Positions 8,207-16,395 of a DNA stretch of 64,000 nucleotides are shown in pieces. Source of the stretch: Cohnella hashimotonis (GTDB taxonomy: Bacteria > Bacillota > Bacilli > Paenibacillales > Paenibacillaceae); contig NZ_JAGRPV010000001.1 of assembly GCF_030014955.1 (NCBI RefSeq), forward strand, positions 3,286,001-3,350,000, read 5' to 3'. Position numbers and translations under genes: made by a program. Under the pieces are notes generated by a model. The model saw nothing but the letters and a program-made list of their open reading frames with translations, was not told where the DNA came from and ran no database searches. How positions within the stretch are numbered: the first letter of the stretch is position 1; each line of letters starts with the position of its first letter.

Positions 8207-8718
8207 CTCATCGGCCTCTTTTCCATTCGTGAGCTTGAAATCCTATTGTGGCTAAATAGCAAGTGCGCTACTGCGCGCCCTGTACTGTCCCGGCATGCAC
8301 CTGAATGGTGCATCTTTAACACAAGCGCGACTCCACGCGGTCTATGCTCACTGATCATGCACCAAAATGGTGCATCTTTGACACAAGCGCGACTCCGCGC
8401 GGCCAGCGCTTCCCGATCATGCACCAAAATAGTGCATCTTTGACACAAGCGCGACTCCGCGCGGCCAGCGCTTCCCGATCATGCACCAAAATAGTGCATC
8501 TTTGACACAAGCGCGACTCCGTGCGGCCTATGCTTCCCGATCATGCACCAAAATGGTGCATCTTCGACACAAGCGCGACTCCGCGCAGCCTGTGCTCCCC
8601 GATCATGCACCATAATGGTGCATCTTTAACATAAACGTGACTCCGCGCTTCCTATGCTGCCCAATCATGCACCAGAACGGTGCATCTCCAAAGCCAGCAC
8701 TAATGCGCATCCATCGCG
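8207..8718. other. Intergenic region filled mainly by the 62-bp tandem array
   Basis: 512 bases between the stop of the UvrA2-type gene (8719) and the start of the YdeI-type gene (8206). About 440 bases are the 62-bp array. No gene, and no clear terminator for the UvrA2-type gene, is visible, so the array may be transcribed as its 3' untranslated region (inference). Confidence 0.6.
8260..8699. repeat. 62-bp tandem array of double stem-loop units
   Basis: Unit starts at 8296, 8358, 8420, 8482, 8544, 8606 and 8668, spaced exactly 62 bp: six full units, a partial seventh, and a decayed partial copy before 8296. Each unit holds TGCACC-n5-GGTGCA (6-bp stem, 5-base loop) and, about 20 bases on, GCGCG-actc-CGCGC. 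The loop bases vary (tgaat, aaaat, ataat, agaac) while the TGCACC and GTGCA arms are largely kept. The units abut without unique spacers, so this is not a CRISPR array. Since 62 is not a multiple of 3, the array is not coding. Confidence 0.9.
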
Positions 8719-10989
8719 TTAAGCTAAATACTTCCCCGTAATCGACCTTCCTTCGCGGACGATCTGTTCCGGCGTGCCCTCGAATACCACCTGGCCGCCT
8801 CTGCTGCCGCCGTCGGGGCCCATGTCGATGATCCAATCGGCCTGACTGATCACTTCGAGGTTGTGCTCGATGACGATGACCGTATTGCCGGCGTCGACGA
8901 GCCGATTCATAATCTCGAGCAGATGACCGATATCGGACATATGAAGGCCTGTCGTGGGCTCGTCCATCACGTAGATGCTGCCCTTCTTGTGCAGCTCGCT
9001 CGCCAGCTTGATGCGCTGGCACTCCCCGCCCGACAGCGTGCTGAGCGGCTGCCCGAGCGTAATGTAGTTGAGTCCCACGTCGCTCATCGCCTGGAGCTTG
9101 CGCACGACTTCTTTGAGCTGGAAAAATGCCAACGCCTGCTCCACCGTCATTTCCAGCACTTCCGCGATCGACTTGCCGTCCAGCTTGTACGCAAGCACTT
9201 CTTCCTTGAATCGTTTGCCGCCGCAAACCTCGCAAGGCAGCTTAACGCTGTCGAGGAAGGCAAGGTCCGTGTACACGACGCCAAGCCCCTGGCAGTTCTC
9301 GCAGGCGCCCTTGGAGTTGAAGCTAAACAGGCCTTGGTTAACCTTGTTGGCGGAAGCGAACGCCTTGCGCACATCGTCCATGATGCCCGTGTAGGTCGCT
9401 GGATTCGAACGGGTCGACACGCCGATCGCCGATTGGTCGATGACGATCGCGTCCGCATGCTGACCCAGGAACACTTCATTGATGAGCGTGCTTTTTCCCG
9501 AGCCTGCAACGCCCGTTACGACGGTCAGCACGCCGGTCGGAATATCGACGCTCACGTCTTGCAAATTGTGCAGCGACGCATGCGCCACGGACAATTGGCC
9601 GGACGGCGTTCTGCAATTTTGCTTGAGCTGAAGCGGCCGCTTCATAAAATGGCCAGTTAACGTACCCGCTTCCAATAGCCCCTGGAAGCTTCCTTCAAAG
9701 ACGATGTTGCCGCCCCGGCTGCCTGCATGCGGTCCGACATCGACGATATGATCCGCCACTTTGATCACGTCCGGATCGTGCTCGACGACGATCACCGTAT
9801 TGCCTTTGTCGCGCAGCTTCTGCAGCAGCTCGTTTAACCGGTGGACATCGCGCGGATGCAAGCCGACGCTCGGCTCGTCGAAAATATAGGTGACGTCCAC
9901 CAGGCTTCCGCTCAGATGCTTCACCATCTTGACGCGCTGCGATTCGCCGCCCGACAGCGTGTCCGTCTCGCGGTCGAGCGTCAGGTAGTCGAGTCCGATG
10001 TCTACCAGATGCTGCAGCCGCTCGCTCAGCATTTGTACGATCGGCGCGGCGGCCGGATCGTCGATCTCGCGAATGATTCGGACGAGCTGACCGACCTCCA
10101 TGCCGGACAGCTCCGCGATATTATGTCCTTGAACCTTGCACGAAAGCGCGGCCTGGCTCAATCTCGCGCCATGACAGCTGGTGCAAGTGCCTTCTGTAAT
10201 GAACGGTGCGACCGTCTTCTGCGTGCGCTCGGACTTCGCTTTCAGATCCTGCCTGATATATTTATTGGTAAATTTCTCAAGGGCGCCTTCGACCGTGATA
10301 TTCATGGCCTTGCCGGCGAAGTCCATCTTCACCTTCCTCGCCTTGCCGTATAGCAGCTGGTCCAGCTCGTCCGGCGCATAATCGCTCAGCTTTTTGTCGG
10401 GGTCGAAGTCTCCGGATTGCAGGATCATGTTCAACTCCCAGCCGCCCGCGCCATAATCCGGAAGCATGATCGCCCCTTCGTTCAGCGACTTGGACATATC
10501 TATCGCCTTGTCCATGTCGACGCCCAGGCTCCGGCCGATGCCGTTGCATGCGGGGCACATGCCCTGCGGGTCGTTGAACGAAAACAGATTGACTGGTCCG
10601 ACGTAGGGCTGGCCTACGCGGGAAAACAGCAGCCGGACGATCGGAGAAATGTCGGTGATTGTTCCCATCGTGGAATGCGATCCGCCGCCAAGCCGCTTCT
10701 GATCCACGATAACGGCCATGCTCAGGTTCTCGATCGCGTCCGCCTCAGGTTGGGGGTATTTGGGCAAGAATGTGCGAACGAACATGCTGAAGTTCTCGTT
10801 CAGCAAACGCGTGGACTCCGCGGCGATCGTATCGAAGACGATCGAGGACTTGCCGGAGCCGGATACGCCGGTAAAAATCGTGATCTTCCGCTTGGGGATT
10901 CGGAGCGATATATTGTTGAGATTGTTTTCCCTCGCGCCGGAGATAACGATATACTCCTGATTAGATTCGATCATATACTTAAACGCCAT
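8719..10989 (-). CDS. UvrA2-type ABC ATPase (excinuclease subunit A-like)
   Basis: 756 residues from the ATG at 10989, typical for the short UvrA2 class that lacks the UvrB-binding insert of UvrA (about 940 residues). Two ABC modules: Walker A TGVSGSGKSS (about residue 42) and TGVAGSGKST in the second half; signatures LSGGESQRVKM and LSGGECQRIKLA; Cys pairs of zinc modules (CPACNGIG, CTSCHGA, CENCQGLG, CEVCGGKRF). It binds ATP and probably DNA; relatives are linked to tolerance of DNA-damaging drugs. An upstream open extension is unlikely; an ATG at 10974 is also possible. It is downstream of and probably co-transcribed with the ArsR-type gene. Confidence 0.92.
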   Translation of the reverse strand: MAFKYMIESNQEYIVISGARENNLNNISLRIPKRKITIFTGVSGSGKSSIVFDTIAAESTRLLNENFSMFVRTFLPKYPQPEADAIENLSMAVIVDQKRLGGGSHSTMGTITDISPIVRLLFSRVGQPYVGPVNLFSFNDPQGMCPACNGIGRSLGVDMDKAIDMSKSLNEGAIMLPDYGAGGWELNMILQSGDFDPDKKLSDYAPDELDQLLYGKARKVKMDFAGKAMNITVEGALEKFTNKYIRQDLKAKSERTQKTVAPFITEGTCTSCHGARLSQAALSCKVQGHNIAELSGMEVGQLVRIIREIDDPAAAPIVQMLSERLQHLVDIGLDYLTLDRETDTLSGGESQRVKMVKHLSGSLVDVTYIFDEPSVGLHPRDVHRLNELLQKLRDKGNTVIVVEHDPDVIKVADHIVDVGPHAGSRGGNIVFEGSFQGLLEAGTLTGHFMKRPLQLKQNCRTPSGQLSVAHASLHNLQDVSVDIPTGVLTVVTGVAGSGKSTLINEVFLGQHADAIVIDQSAIGVSTRSNPATYTGIMDDVRKAFASANKVNQGLFSFNSKGACENCQGLGVVYTDLAFLDSVKLPCEVCGGKRFKEEVLAYKLDGKSIAEVLEMTVEQALAFFQLKEVVRKLQAMSDVGLNYITLGQPLSTLSGGECQRIKLASELHKKGSIYVMDEPTTGLHMSDIGHLLEIMNRLVDAGNTVIVIEHNLEVISQADWIIDMGPDGGSRGGQVVFEGTPEQIVREGRSITGKYLA

Positions 10990-11046
10990 CCTTCCGTATG
11001 TATGGTGTACGCGGGGCTCGAGGCAGCTTATCCTCGGCAGACGCAA

Positions 11047-11073
11047 ACCGGCTGCACGCGTCATGCAGCCGGT
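11047..11073. promoter_or_regulatory. Perfect hairpin between the arsR-type and uvrA2-type genes
   Basis: Arms ACCGGCTGCA (11047-11056) and TGCAGCCGGT (11064-11073) with a 7-base loop. On the minus strand the stem is followed only by TTGC after its last T, so it is a poor terminator. It may reduce read-through from the regulator into the ATPase or protect an mRNA end. Confidence 0.5.
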
Positions 11074-11088
11074 CATCGACGATTCGGG

Positions 11089-11433
11089 TCAATTCCGTTC
11101 AGTCGCCTCATCTTCTTCTTTTAACGGTTGCTCTAGTCGGAGCAAGTTCGTCCGCCAGAATTTGTCGTAGAACGATACCCAATCCTGCACTTCTCTGAGC
11201 GGCGCAGCGTGAAGTCTGAAGCGCGTCTCTCTGCCGACTTTGCGGTCTCGTACGAGTCCTGCTTGCTTAAGAATCGTCAAATGCTTGGATACAGCCGTTC
11301 GGCCCATTTCAAAACGCGGCGTTAATTCGTGAAGCGGCAGCTCCGACTTGTCCGCCAGCAGACGGATCAACTCGCGCCTGGTGGGATCGGCGATCGCGTC
11401 GAATACGTCCCGCACAGCGAGGTTTTGGCTCAC
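11089..11433 (-). CDS. ArsR-family transcriptional regulator
   Basis: 114 residues, a winged helix-turn-helix repressor. It has the ArsR pattern VFDAIADPTRRELIRLLA, a recognition helix region RTAVSKHLTILKQAGLV, and a wing (VGRETRFRL). It lacks the metal-binding ELCVCDL motif, so it more likely belongs to the non-metal subgroup often paired with effector genes (inference). It precedes the UvrA2-type gene by 99 bases and has a palindrome inside its own promoter, implying autoregulation. Confidence 0.9.
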   Translation of the reverse strand: MSQNLAVRDVFDAIADPTRRELIRLLADKSELPLHELTPRFEMGRTAVSKHLTILKQAGLVRDRKVGRETRFRLHAAPLREVQDWVSFYDKFWRTNLLRLEQPLKEEDEATERN

Positions 11434-11503
11434 AACACCCTCTCCTATATATTCCGGCCTCGCCTAGGGCTCCTGAGTAAGGAAACCCGTTGGTGTCGGA
11501 GTC

Positions 11504-11533
11504 ATTGTATGACACCTTTCGGTGTCGTGTCAA
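11504..11533 (-). promoter_or_regulatory. Promoter of the arsR-uvrA2 operon with an operator in its spacer
   Basis: Minus strand TTGACA (11528-11533), 18-base spacer, TACAAT (11504-11509). The palindrome GACACC-gaaa-GGTGTC (11511-11526) fills the spacer; a further half site GGTGTC is at 11492-11497. A dimeric repressor here would block RNA polymerase directly, as with ArsR/SmtB proteins. Confidence 0.7.
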
Positions 11534-11551
11534 TCCCGGCAAAAAGCGGCT

Positions 11552-11582
11552 AAAAAACCATCCTTGCATCCGGAAGGTTTTA
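11552..11582 (-). terminator. Probable terminator of the AlkD-type gene
   Basis: On the minus strand, AACC-t-TCC pairs with GGA-t-GGTT around a short loop, followed by TTTTTT. It lies about 22 bases after the stop at 11605. Confidence 0.55.
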
Positions 11583-11604
11583 TGCCATCGCTCAAGTCAT
11601 CCCT

Positions 11605-12312
11605 CTAACATCGGACATGCTTTCGCTTAAAGCCGATCTGGTTTTTCTCGATCGCCTTGCGAATCGTCTCGGCAGCGTTCAAAAATTTCGCTTTGCCTTT
11701 CGTTCCGCTCACTTCGACCGGACCGACGTCGATTGCGGTTTGCATCGCTTTGGCATGAAGAGGCAAATAGGATATACCCGCCGTATAAATAAACTGGTTC
11801 ATCGCGTATTTCGTTCGTTCAGGCGCGCCGTGAATCGACTGTGCGGCCAGATCGAGCATGCCCGCAAGCTTGCGGTCCGAAAACGCGCTGTCCGGCTGAT
11901 TCCCGATCTGCCAGCAGTAACTGTTCCAGCCGGCCGACATCTTCAGCTCGTCGCCGCTCGCGATCCACCGGTCGGAGACGTCCTGCGCGATTGGCGCTTC
12001 CGCCAGGGTTACGGCGACGACAAAGTCGGACAGCATATAAAAATAAGCGGAATCGATCCACCGGTCGAAGTCGTCCGCCGTCATCGCTTTCGGATCCGCA
12101 ATGATGCCGGCGAAGTACATGGCGTCATAGTTGCCCGTTGCGTAAAGCTGATCGGCCAGAGGCTGATTGATCTTAATCTTCTTGAACAGAGGCTTCATTT
12201 CGCCCGTTGCCACGCCAAACACCGGCTCATGCGCACCGTTGGAAATGTACATTTTTTTCAACCGTTCCTTGCCCATCGACTCGAGCTCCTGCATGACCGT
12301 ATCCAGTTCCAT
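11605..12312 (-). CDS. DNA alkylation repair protein, AlkD-like
   Basis: 235 residues from the ATG at 12312; a GGGGG stretch 8 bases upstream serves as ribosome-binding site, and the longer open frame to 12438 has none. The sequence fits the AlkD/HEAT-like DNA glycosylase family: an N-terminal MQELESMGKERLKKMY, then GVATGEMKPLFKKIK, and repeated helical pairs with conserved Trp (WIDSAYFYMLSDFVVA, ASGDELKMSAGWNSYCW). Members remove cationic alkylated bases without base flipping. The neighbouring UvrA2-type gene gives a DNA-repair context. Confidence 0.87.
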   Translation of the reverse strand: MELDTVMQELESMGKERLKKMYISNGAHEPVFGVATGEMKPLFKKIKINQPLADQLYATGNYDAMYFAGIIADPKAMTADDFDRWIDSAYFYMLSDFVVAVTLAEAPIAQDVSDRWIASGDELKMSAGWNSYCWQIGNQPDSAFSDRKLAGMLDLAAQSIHGAPERTKYAMNQFIYTAGISYLPLHAKAMQTAIDVGPVEVSGTKGKAKFLNAAETIRKAIEKNQIGFKRKHVRC

Positions 12313-12468
12313 TGCCGGACCCCCATCCCTCTCGCGAGAAGCTTTATTTGACGTTTCTATTATACAAGCTTCTCGGCGGATACGACATGCATGCATGCGT
12401 TCTTTCGTACTACTCAAACGACATTCCCGATCGTCCAAACAGGCGGACGCCGCAAAAACGAAAAATCA

Positions 12469-12507
12469 AAAAGGATGAGGCAGCGCTTACGCCTGCTTCA
12501 TCCTTTT
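12469..12507 (-). terminator. Terminator of the cysteine-synthase-like gene
   Basis: Arms AAAAGGATGA-GGCAG and CTGC-TTCATCCTTTT pair around a short loop. On the minus strand a T-rich run (TTTTTGATTTTT) follows. It lies 46 bases after the stop at 12553. Confidence 0.75.
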
Positions 12508-12552
12508 AAAATTGCCTCAGAAAATCATCATTGCCGCTTCGCTTTGCGATCT

Positions 12553-13521
12553 TTAGACTTCCGACGCGAACAGATCCGTCGACAAATACTTCAGGCCCGA
12601 ATCGTTAATCGTAATCAGAATTCGGCTGCCGCGTTCATTGCCCTTAAGCAATTGCAGCGCCGCAGCCGCATTCGCGCCAGATGAAAAGCCTGCAAATATG
12701 CCTTCCTTGGACGCCAGATCCCGCGCGGCTTGAATGGCACGCTCATCCGATATTTGAACGAAGTCCTCTATCGGCGACGAATCGTCCAAAAGAGATAACG
12801 GCATGCTGTAGCCCCCGCCCTGAATGCGATGGTTGGCGTTCGTTACCTCTCGTCCCGCTAAAAACGGTGCCGTAAAAGGTTCAACGACGTAACAGCGTAT
12901 GTCGGGCTTCAACGCTTTAAACGCGCGGGCGCAACCGCCGAACGTGCCGCCGCTTCCGACGAAATCGACAAAAGCGTCGATTTGCCCGTCCGTCTGCTCC
13001 CAGGCCTCCTGCGCCGTTCCGTATTGATGCGCATGCACGCTCCCCATTCGGTTGAACTGATCGGCACGGAATGCGTTGCGTTCAAGCGCGATTCGCTCCG
13101 TCACAAGCTCGACCAGCCGCAGATCCTCTCCCGACACCTGGCCTTCCAGCGCGCCCGGCGCTTGATCCACAAGAATTACTTCTGCGCCCAGCGCTTTCAT
13201 CATACGGGCCCGCTCGATCGAATTGCCTTTGGACATGACGGCTACGAACGGATAGCCTTTGGCTGCGCATACGATCGCCAGCCCCGTCCCCATATTACCG
13301 CTGGTCAATTCGACGACCGTCTGTCCCGGCGAGAGCAGTCCGCCGGCCTCGGCTTCCTCGATAATCGCGCGCGCCGCCCGGTCCTTTTTGCTGAAGCCCG
13401 GATTCAGATATTCGAGCTTGGCATAGATTTCTCCGTCCAACCCGGCGGTCAGACGCGACAGCCGTACGACCGGCGTCTGGCCGATCGCTTCATAAGCATG
13501 ATTCAAGATCTTTCCGCTCAT
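12553..13521 (-). CDS. PLP-dependent cysteine synthase / cystathionine beta-synthase family enzyme
   Basis: 322 residues, fold type II PLP enzyme, cytoplasmic. The PLP lysine lies in PGFSKKDRAA (the family usually has SVKDR), phosphate loop TSGNMGTG, and the glycine loop GSGGTFGG. A C-terminal segment GFSSGANAAAAL agrees with CysK-like proteins. It likely makes cysteine or a related amino acid from an activated serine and a sulfur source. It is monocistronic, with a good -10 (TATAAT, minus strand, 13575-13580) but a poor -35, and near-palindromes (GCGAAG-t-CTTCGC 13594-13606; AAAATCGCGATTTT 13613-13626) upstream. The exact substrate is not certain because it is not in a cys operon and the active-site motif is atypical. 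Confidence 0.85.
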   Translation of the reverse strand: MSGKILNHAYEAIGQTPVVRLSRLTAGLDGEIYAKLEYLNPGFSKKDRAARAIIEEAEAGGLLSPGQTVVELTSGNMGTGLAIVCAAKGYPFVAVMSKGNSIERARMMKALGAEVILVDQAPGALEGQVSGEDLRLVELVTERIALERNAFRADQFNRMGSVHAHQYGTAQEAWEQTDGQIDAFVDFVGSGGTFGGCARAFKALKPDIRCYVVEPFTAPFLAGREVTNANHRIQGGGYSMPLSLLDDSSPIEDFVQISDERAIQAARDLASKEGIFAGFSSGANAAAALQLLKGNERGSRILITINDSGLKYLSTDLFASEV

Positions 13522-13660
13522 TTAAATGCTTCTCTCCCGTCTGAGCATTGTGCAATATATTGGACTTTTCATCCATTATAATACAACTCAAACGCGAAGT
13601 CTTCGCTTTCGGAAAATCGCGATTTTTCATAAAGCGACCGCGAAGTATGATATACCGCTA

Positions 13661-16135
13661 TCAGGCGTAAAGTTTGAAGTAATCGATATTGCCGATTTCT
13701 TCGCCCGCGGCATTTTCGAATGTCAGATAAAGGTTCTGAAGGCCTGCGGTCGGCGCGATGGCGATCTGCGACGTTTTCCACGTTTGCAGTCCGCCGGTCG
13801 AGGCGATATTGAGCGTGCCGACGACGTCGCCGCTCGGACCGCCAAGTCTGACGCGTACCGTTCCCGACTTATCGGATGCCACTTTAAACTCCATATTTTT
13901 TATCCCTGTCATATTTACACCGGCATAAGCCGTCCAATCTCCGGGCTTCAGCGAGCCGACATATTGTCCGCCGCCCGTCATAGTAACGGTGACGGCTCCC
14001 ATCTGCTGGGTGTATTTCTCGGCTTCGATCAAGACCGGCACGGGCGCAGGCGTCACAGGTGCGGCAGTGGAATGTAGGGTCTCAAGTCCCGCGTGAACGT
14101 CCTTCATGATGCTTGTCATTTCCGTATAAGGCTGATCCTGCTGGTTCACGAGCCCCGTGTTGTAGCTCTCTCCGTCCGGACGTCCCGTCACGGGCTGATC
14201 GTAATACGAATACCAGCCGGACCCGACGAACAGCGAATTCGCCGCTTGGCTTTCGAGGAATTTCTTGAAGGCCGTTCCTCTTTCGGCGATGCTGCCGGTT
14301 TTGGTAGGCGCGCTGATATAGGTCAGTCCCCTGATCGAAGTGCCGAAGGAATATTCCTGATTGATCAGCGGTTTGTCGAAGGCGGCGTATCTGGCGATCC
14401 AATCGGCGTTTTGCGTATAGCTGTCCACGGAAAACGCGTCTACGTAAGCCATTCCCGCCTGATCCCAGTCCAGGCTCGTGCGCCAGGTAGGAACGACGGA
14501 GCTGCCGAGAAACAAATGGTTCGTATCGTATTTTTTGATGATGTTGCGAATCATCGAATAGTAGGTTTTAGACGCCAGCCGGATATATTCGGATACGTCG
14601 ATCGCGGGTACTCTGGCCACGTCGATCGCCGCATCCTTAAGCGCAGCGAACGACGAAGCGCTCGTACCGAGCAGATGGTTAACTGCCGTCAGATCGTTGT
14701 TGTACCTGGCCGCCATAAAATCGACGAACGTGCTTTTGGCCGGAGAACTTGCGTTGTACAGCAGGATCTGCTTTACGATTTCGCTATCCCAGCCGGCTTC
14801 ATTATCGTACGTATAACCGATCAGCCACGGACTGCTTTTCGCGGATTGAAGCTGCGTCTTCAGCGCCGTGTCGATGATGCCTTCGCTCGCCGGGTCAAAG
14901 ACGTCATACGTCCATGATATTCTTCTCAGATTCGAAGGATCCTGCAGCACCTGCACATAAGGAAACATGACGTTTTTCGGCTTGGTCCATTTGGCGAAGG
15001 CGTTGAATCCCCAGTCGATCAACCGTTTTTTTGTGATGTCCTCCCATTTCGCCTCGTAGTCGGCTCCGTACTTTTTCATGACATTGGCGACAACGAAGCT
15101 GACGTATTGACCGTTCGCATCGTTAGTGTAGGCCGGTGAAAAAGCGGTCTTGTCCGGCAGCTCGTCGAAAATGGCCTTCGGCGTCCCGTCCGCCTTGTTG
15201 ATCGGCGTCTTATAGCCTGCTTCCCACAGGCTCGCGGCATCGACGCCCTTCATGATGAACGGGTACCCTTCCGGCGTGATAAACCACCATTTGCCGTCTA
15301 TTTTTTGCAGCCGGAAAAATCCGGTGGCGGTGTACTTTCCAAGGCTCTTGATCCCGCCGTATGCGTCGTATTTAGACAGGTTCAGCGAAGACGCTGCCAG
15401 GAGAGCCGCCTCATTTGCATACTCCAGCTGCAATTGCACATCGTAGCCGACCTTGCCCGGCCAGGTCTCGCTCATCCATTGACCGTATTTGTCGACCATC
15501 AAAGCATCCTTGGACAGCTCGCCTTTGATTTCGGACGCTGTGAGCGCGGCGGCGGAATTCGTACCGGCATCGCCGCTTCCTTTGTAAAACTCAACTTCGG
15601 TAAGCGGAATGTGTTGATAGGCTTGCGTCCGACGAATTTCCAATATGACGTATCTAGCCGTGGCATTGGCCATCGGAACGGATATCGTGTAGTTTAAATC
15701 GGTACCCGTTCTCACGTGTCTGGCCGCGATATAATAGCCGAGCTTCGATTCCGGACGATACTTGACGGTAACGTCTTTAAAGCCCCAATAAATATTTTGG
15801 GAATTCATGATGATTCGAATCTGATCCAGCGGATAGTCTTTTAAGAGATCAAAAACGACTCTAACCGTAAGCGGTGCAGTGGCGCTTCCCATCCAGCCCG
15901 CATACGTGCTTAAACCGTCGAAGAGTATGCCGTTTGCGGATGAAACCAAGCCGCTTGTCACGCGATCGGGCGAGCTGCCGGCGTCAGGCGTCGGACTATA
16001 AAAGTAGTTGCCCGTTTTGAGCGGCGTACTTCCCTCGGCAGCGAAGCTGGCAGGCACGACGGCCGAGGCGGACATAATGGCCGACAAAATAAACAATACC
16101 AACCTCATTTTCCATTTATATGATTTTATCATCAT
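13661..16135 (-). CDS. Secreted GH-A clan glycoside hydrolase (GH50 agarase-like) with discoidin-like and CBM6-like modules
   Basis: 824 residues. Signal peptide to about residue 32 (SASAVVPASFAA). Residues about 40-185 resemble a discoidin-type carbohydrate-binding module. The catalytic part starts near 265 with GFFRLQKIDGKWWFITPEGYP, a pattern of GH50-type agarases and related TIM-barrel enzymes. The likely acid/base glutamate is in YTYDNEAGW and the nucleophile in INQEYSF. The last about 120 residues look like CBM6 (IEAEKY..., ending GNIDYFKLYA). AAGGAGG precedes two adjacent ATG codons (16135, 16132); the second has the better spacing. It likely attacks an outside galactan-type polysaccharide; the exact substrate is open. 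Confidence 0.82.
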   Translation of the reverse strand: MMIKSYKWKMRLVLFILSAIMSASAVVPASFAAEGSTPLKTGNYFYSPTPDAGSSPDRVTSGLVSSANGILFDGLSTYAGWMGSATAPLTVRVVFDLLKDYPLDQIRIIMNSQNIYWGFKDVTVKYRPESKLGYYIAARHVRTGTDLNYTISVPMANATARYVILEIRRTQAYQHIPLTEVEFYKGSGDAGTNSAAALTASEIKGELSKDALMVDKYGQWMSETWPGKVGYDVQLQLEYANEAALLAASSLNLSKYDAYGGIKSLGKYTATGFFRLQKIDGKWWFITPEGYPFIMKGVDAASLWEAGYKTPINKADGTPKAIFDELPDKTAFSPAYTNDANGQYVSFVVANVMKKYGADYEAKWEDITKKRLIDWGFNAFAKWTKPKNVMFPYVQVLQDPSNLRRISWTYDVFDPASEGIIDTALKTQLQSAKSSPWLIGYTYDNEAGWDSEIVKQILLYNASSPAKSTFVDFMAARYNNDLTAVNHLLGTSASSFAALKDAAIDVARVPAIDVSEYIRLASKTYYSMIRNIIKKYDTNHLFLGSSVVPTWRTSLDWDQAGMAYVDAFSVDSYTQNADWIARYAAFDKPLINQEYSFGTSIRGLTYISAPTKTGSIAERGTAFKKFLESQAANSLFVGSGWYSYYDQPVTGRPDGESYNTGLVNQQDQPYTEMTSIMKDVHAGLETLHSTAAPVTPAPVPVLIEAEKYTQQMGAVTVTMTGGGQYVGSLKPGDWTAYAGVNMTGIKNMEFKVASDKSGTVRVRLGGPSGDVVGTLNIASTGGLQTWKTSQIAIAPTAGLQNLYLTFENAAGEEIGNIDYFKLYA

Positions 16136-16241
16136 AAACCTCCTTTGTTATCATATATATCGGAAATATTTTCATCTTTTTATATCACTAAAATATGGAT
16201 CATCTAGTAGAATTGAACACGGCAAACGTCCAAATTACATA

Positions 16242-16285
16242 AAAAGACCGCTAGGGGATAAGGAAAACGCCCCTAGCGGTCTTTT
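16242..16285 (-). terminator. Strong terminator downstream of the beta-helix gene
   Basis: Perfect 16-bp stem AAAAGACCGCTAGGGG (16242-16257) with CCCCTAGCGGTCTTTT (16270-16285), 12-base loop, T-rich on the minus strand. It ends the operon that finishes at 16396 and separates it from the hydrolase gene starting at 16135. Confidence 0.85.
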
Positions 16286-16395
16286 AGACATGGAAAATAT
16301 TCAAAACTTGATTCTAAAGTAACACCTTTGGATGACGCTTCACACAACGCAAAACATTCGAATACCATTCAACGGTCCATCCTGACATAACTTGT

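Noticed and set aside
8260..8699. CRISPR array
   Set aside because: The 62-bp units abut directly with no unique spacers, and there is no cas gene.
11089..11433. ArsR regulator as partner of the arsB gene
   Set aside because: 18 kb apart, no metal-binding motif in the regulator, and it has its own operon with the UvrA2-type gene.
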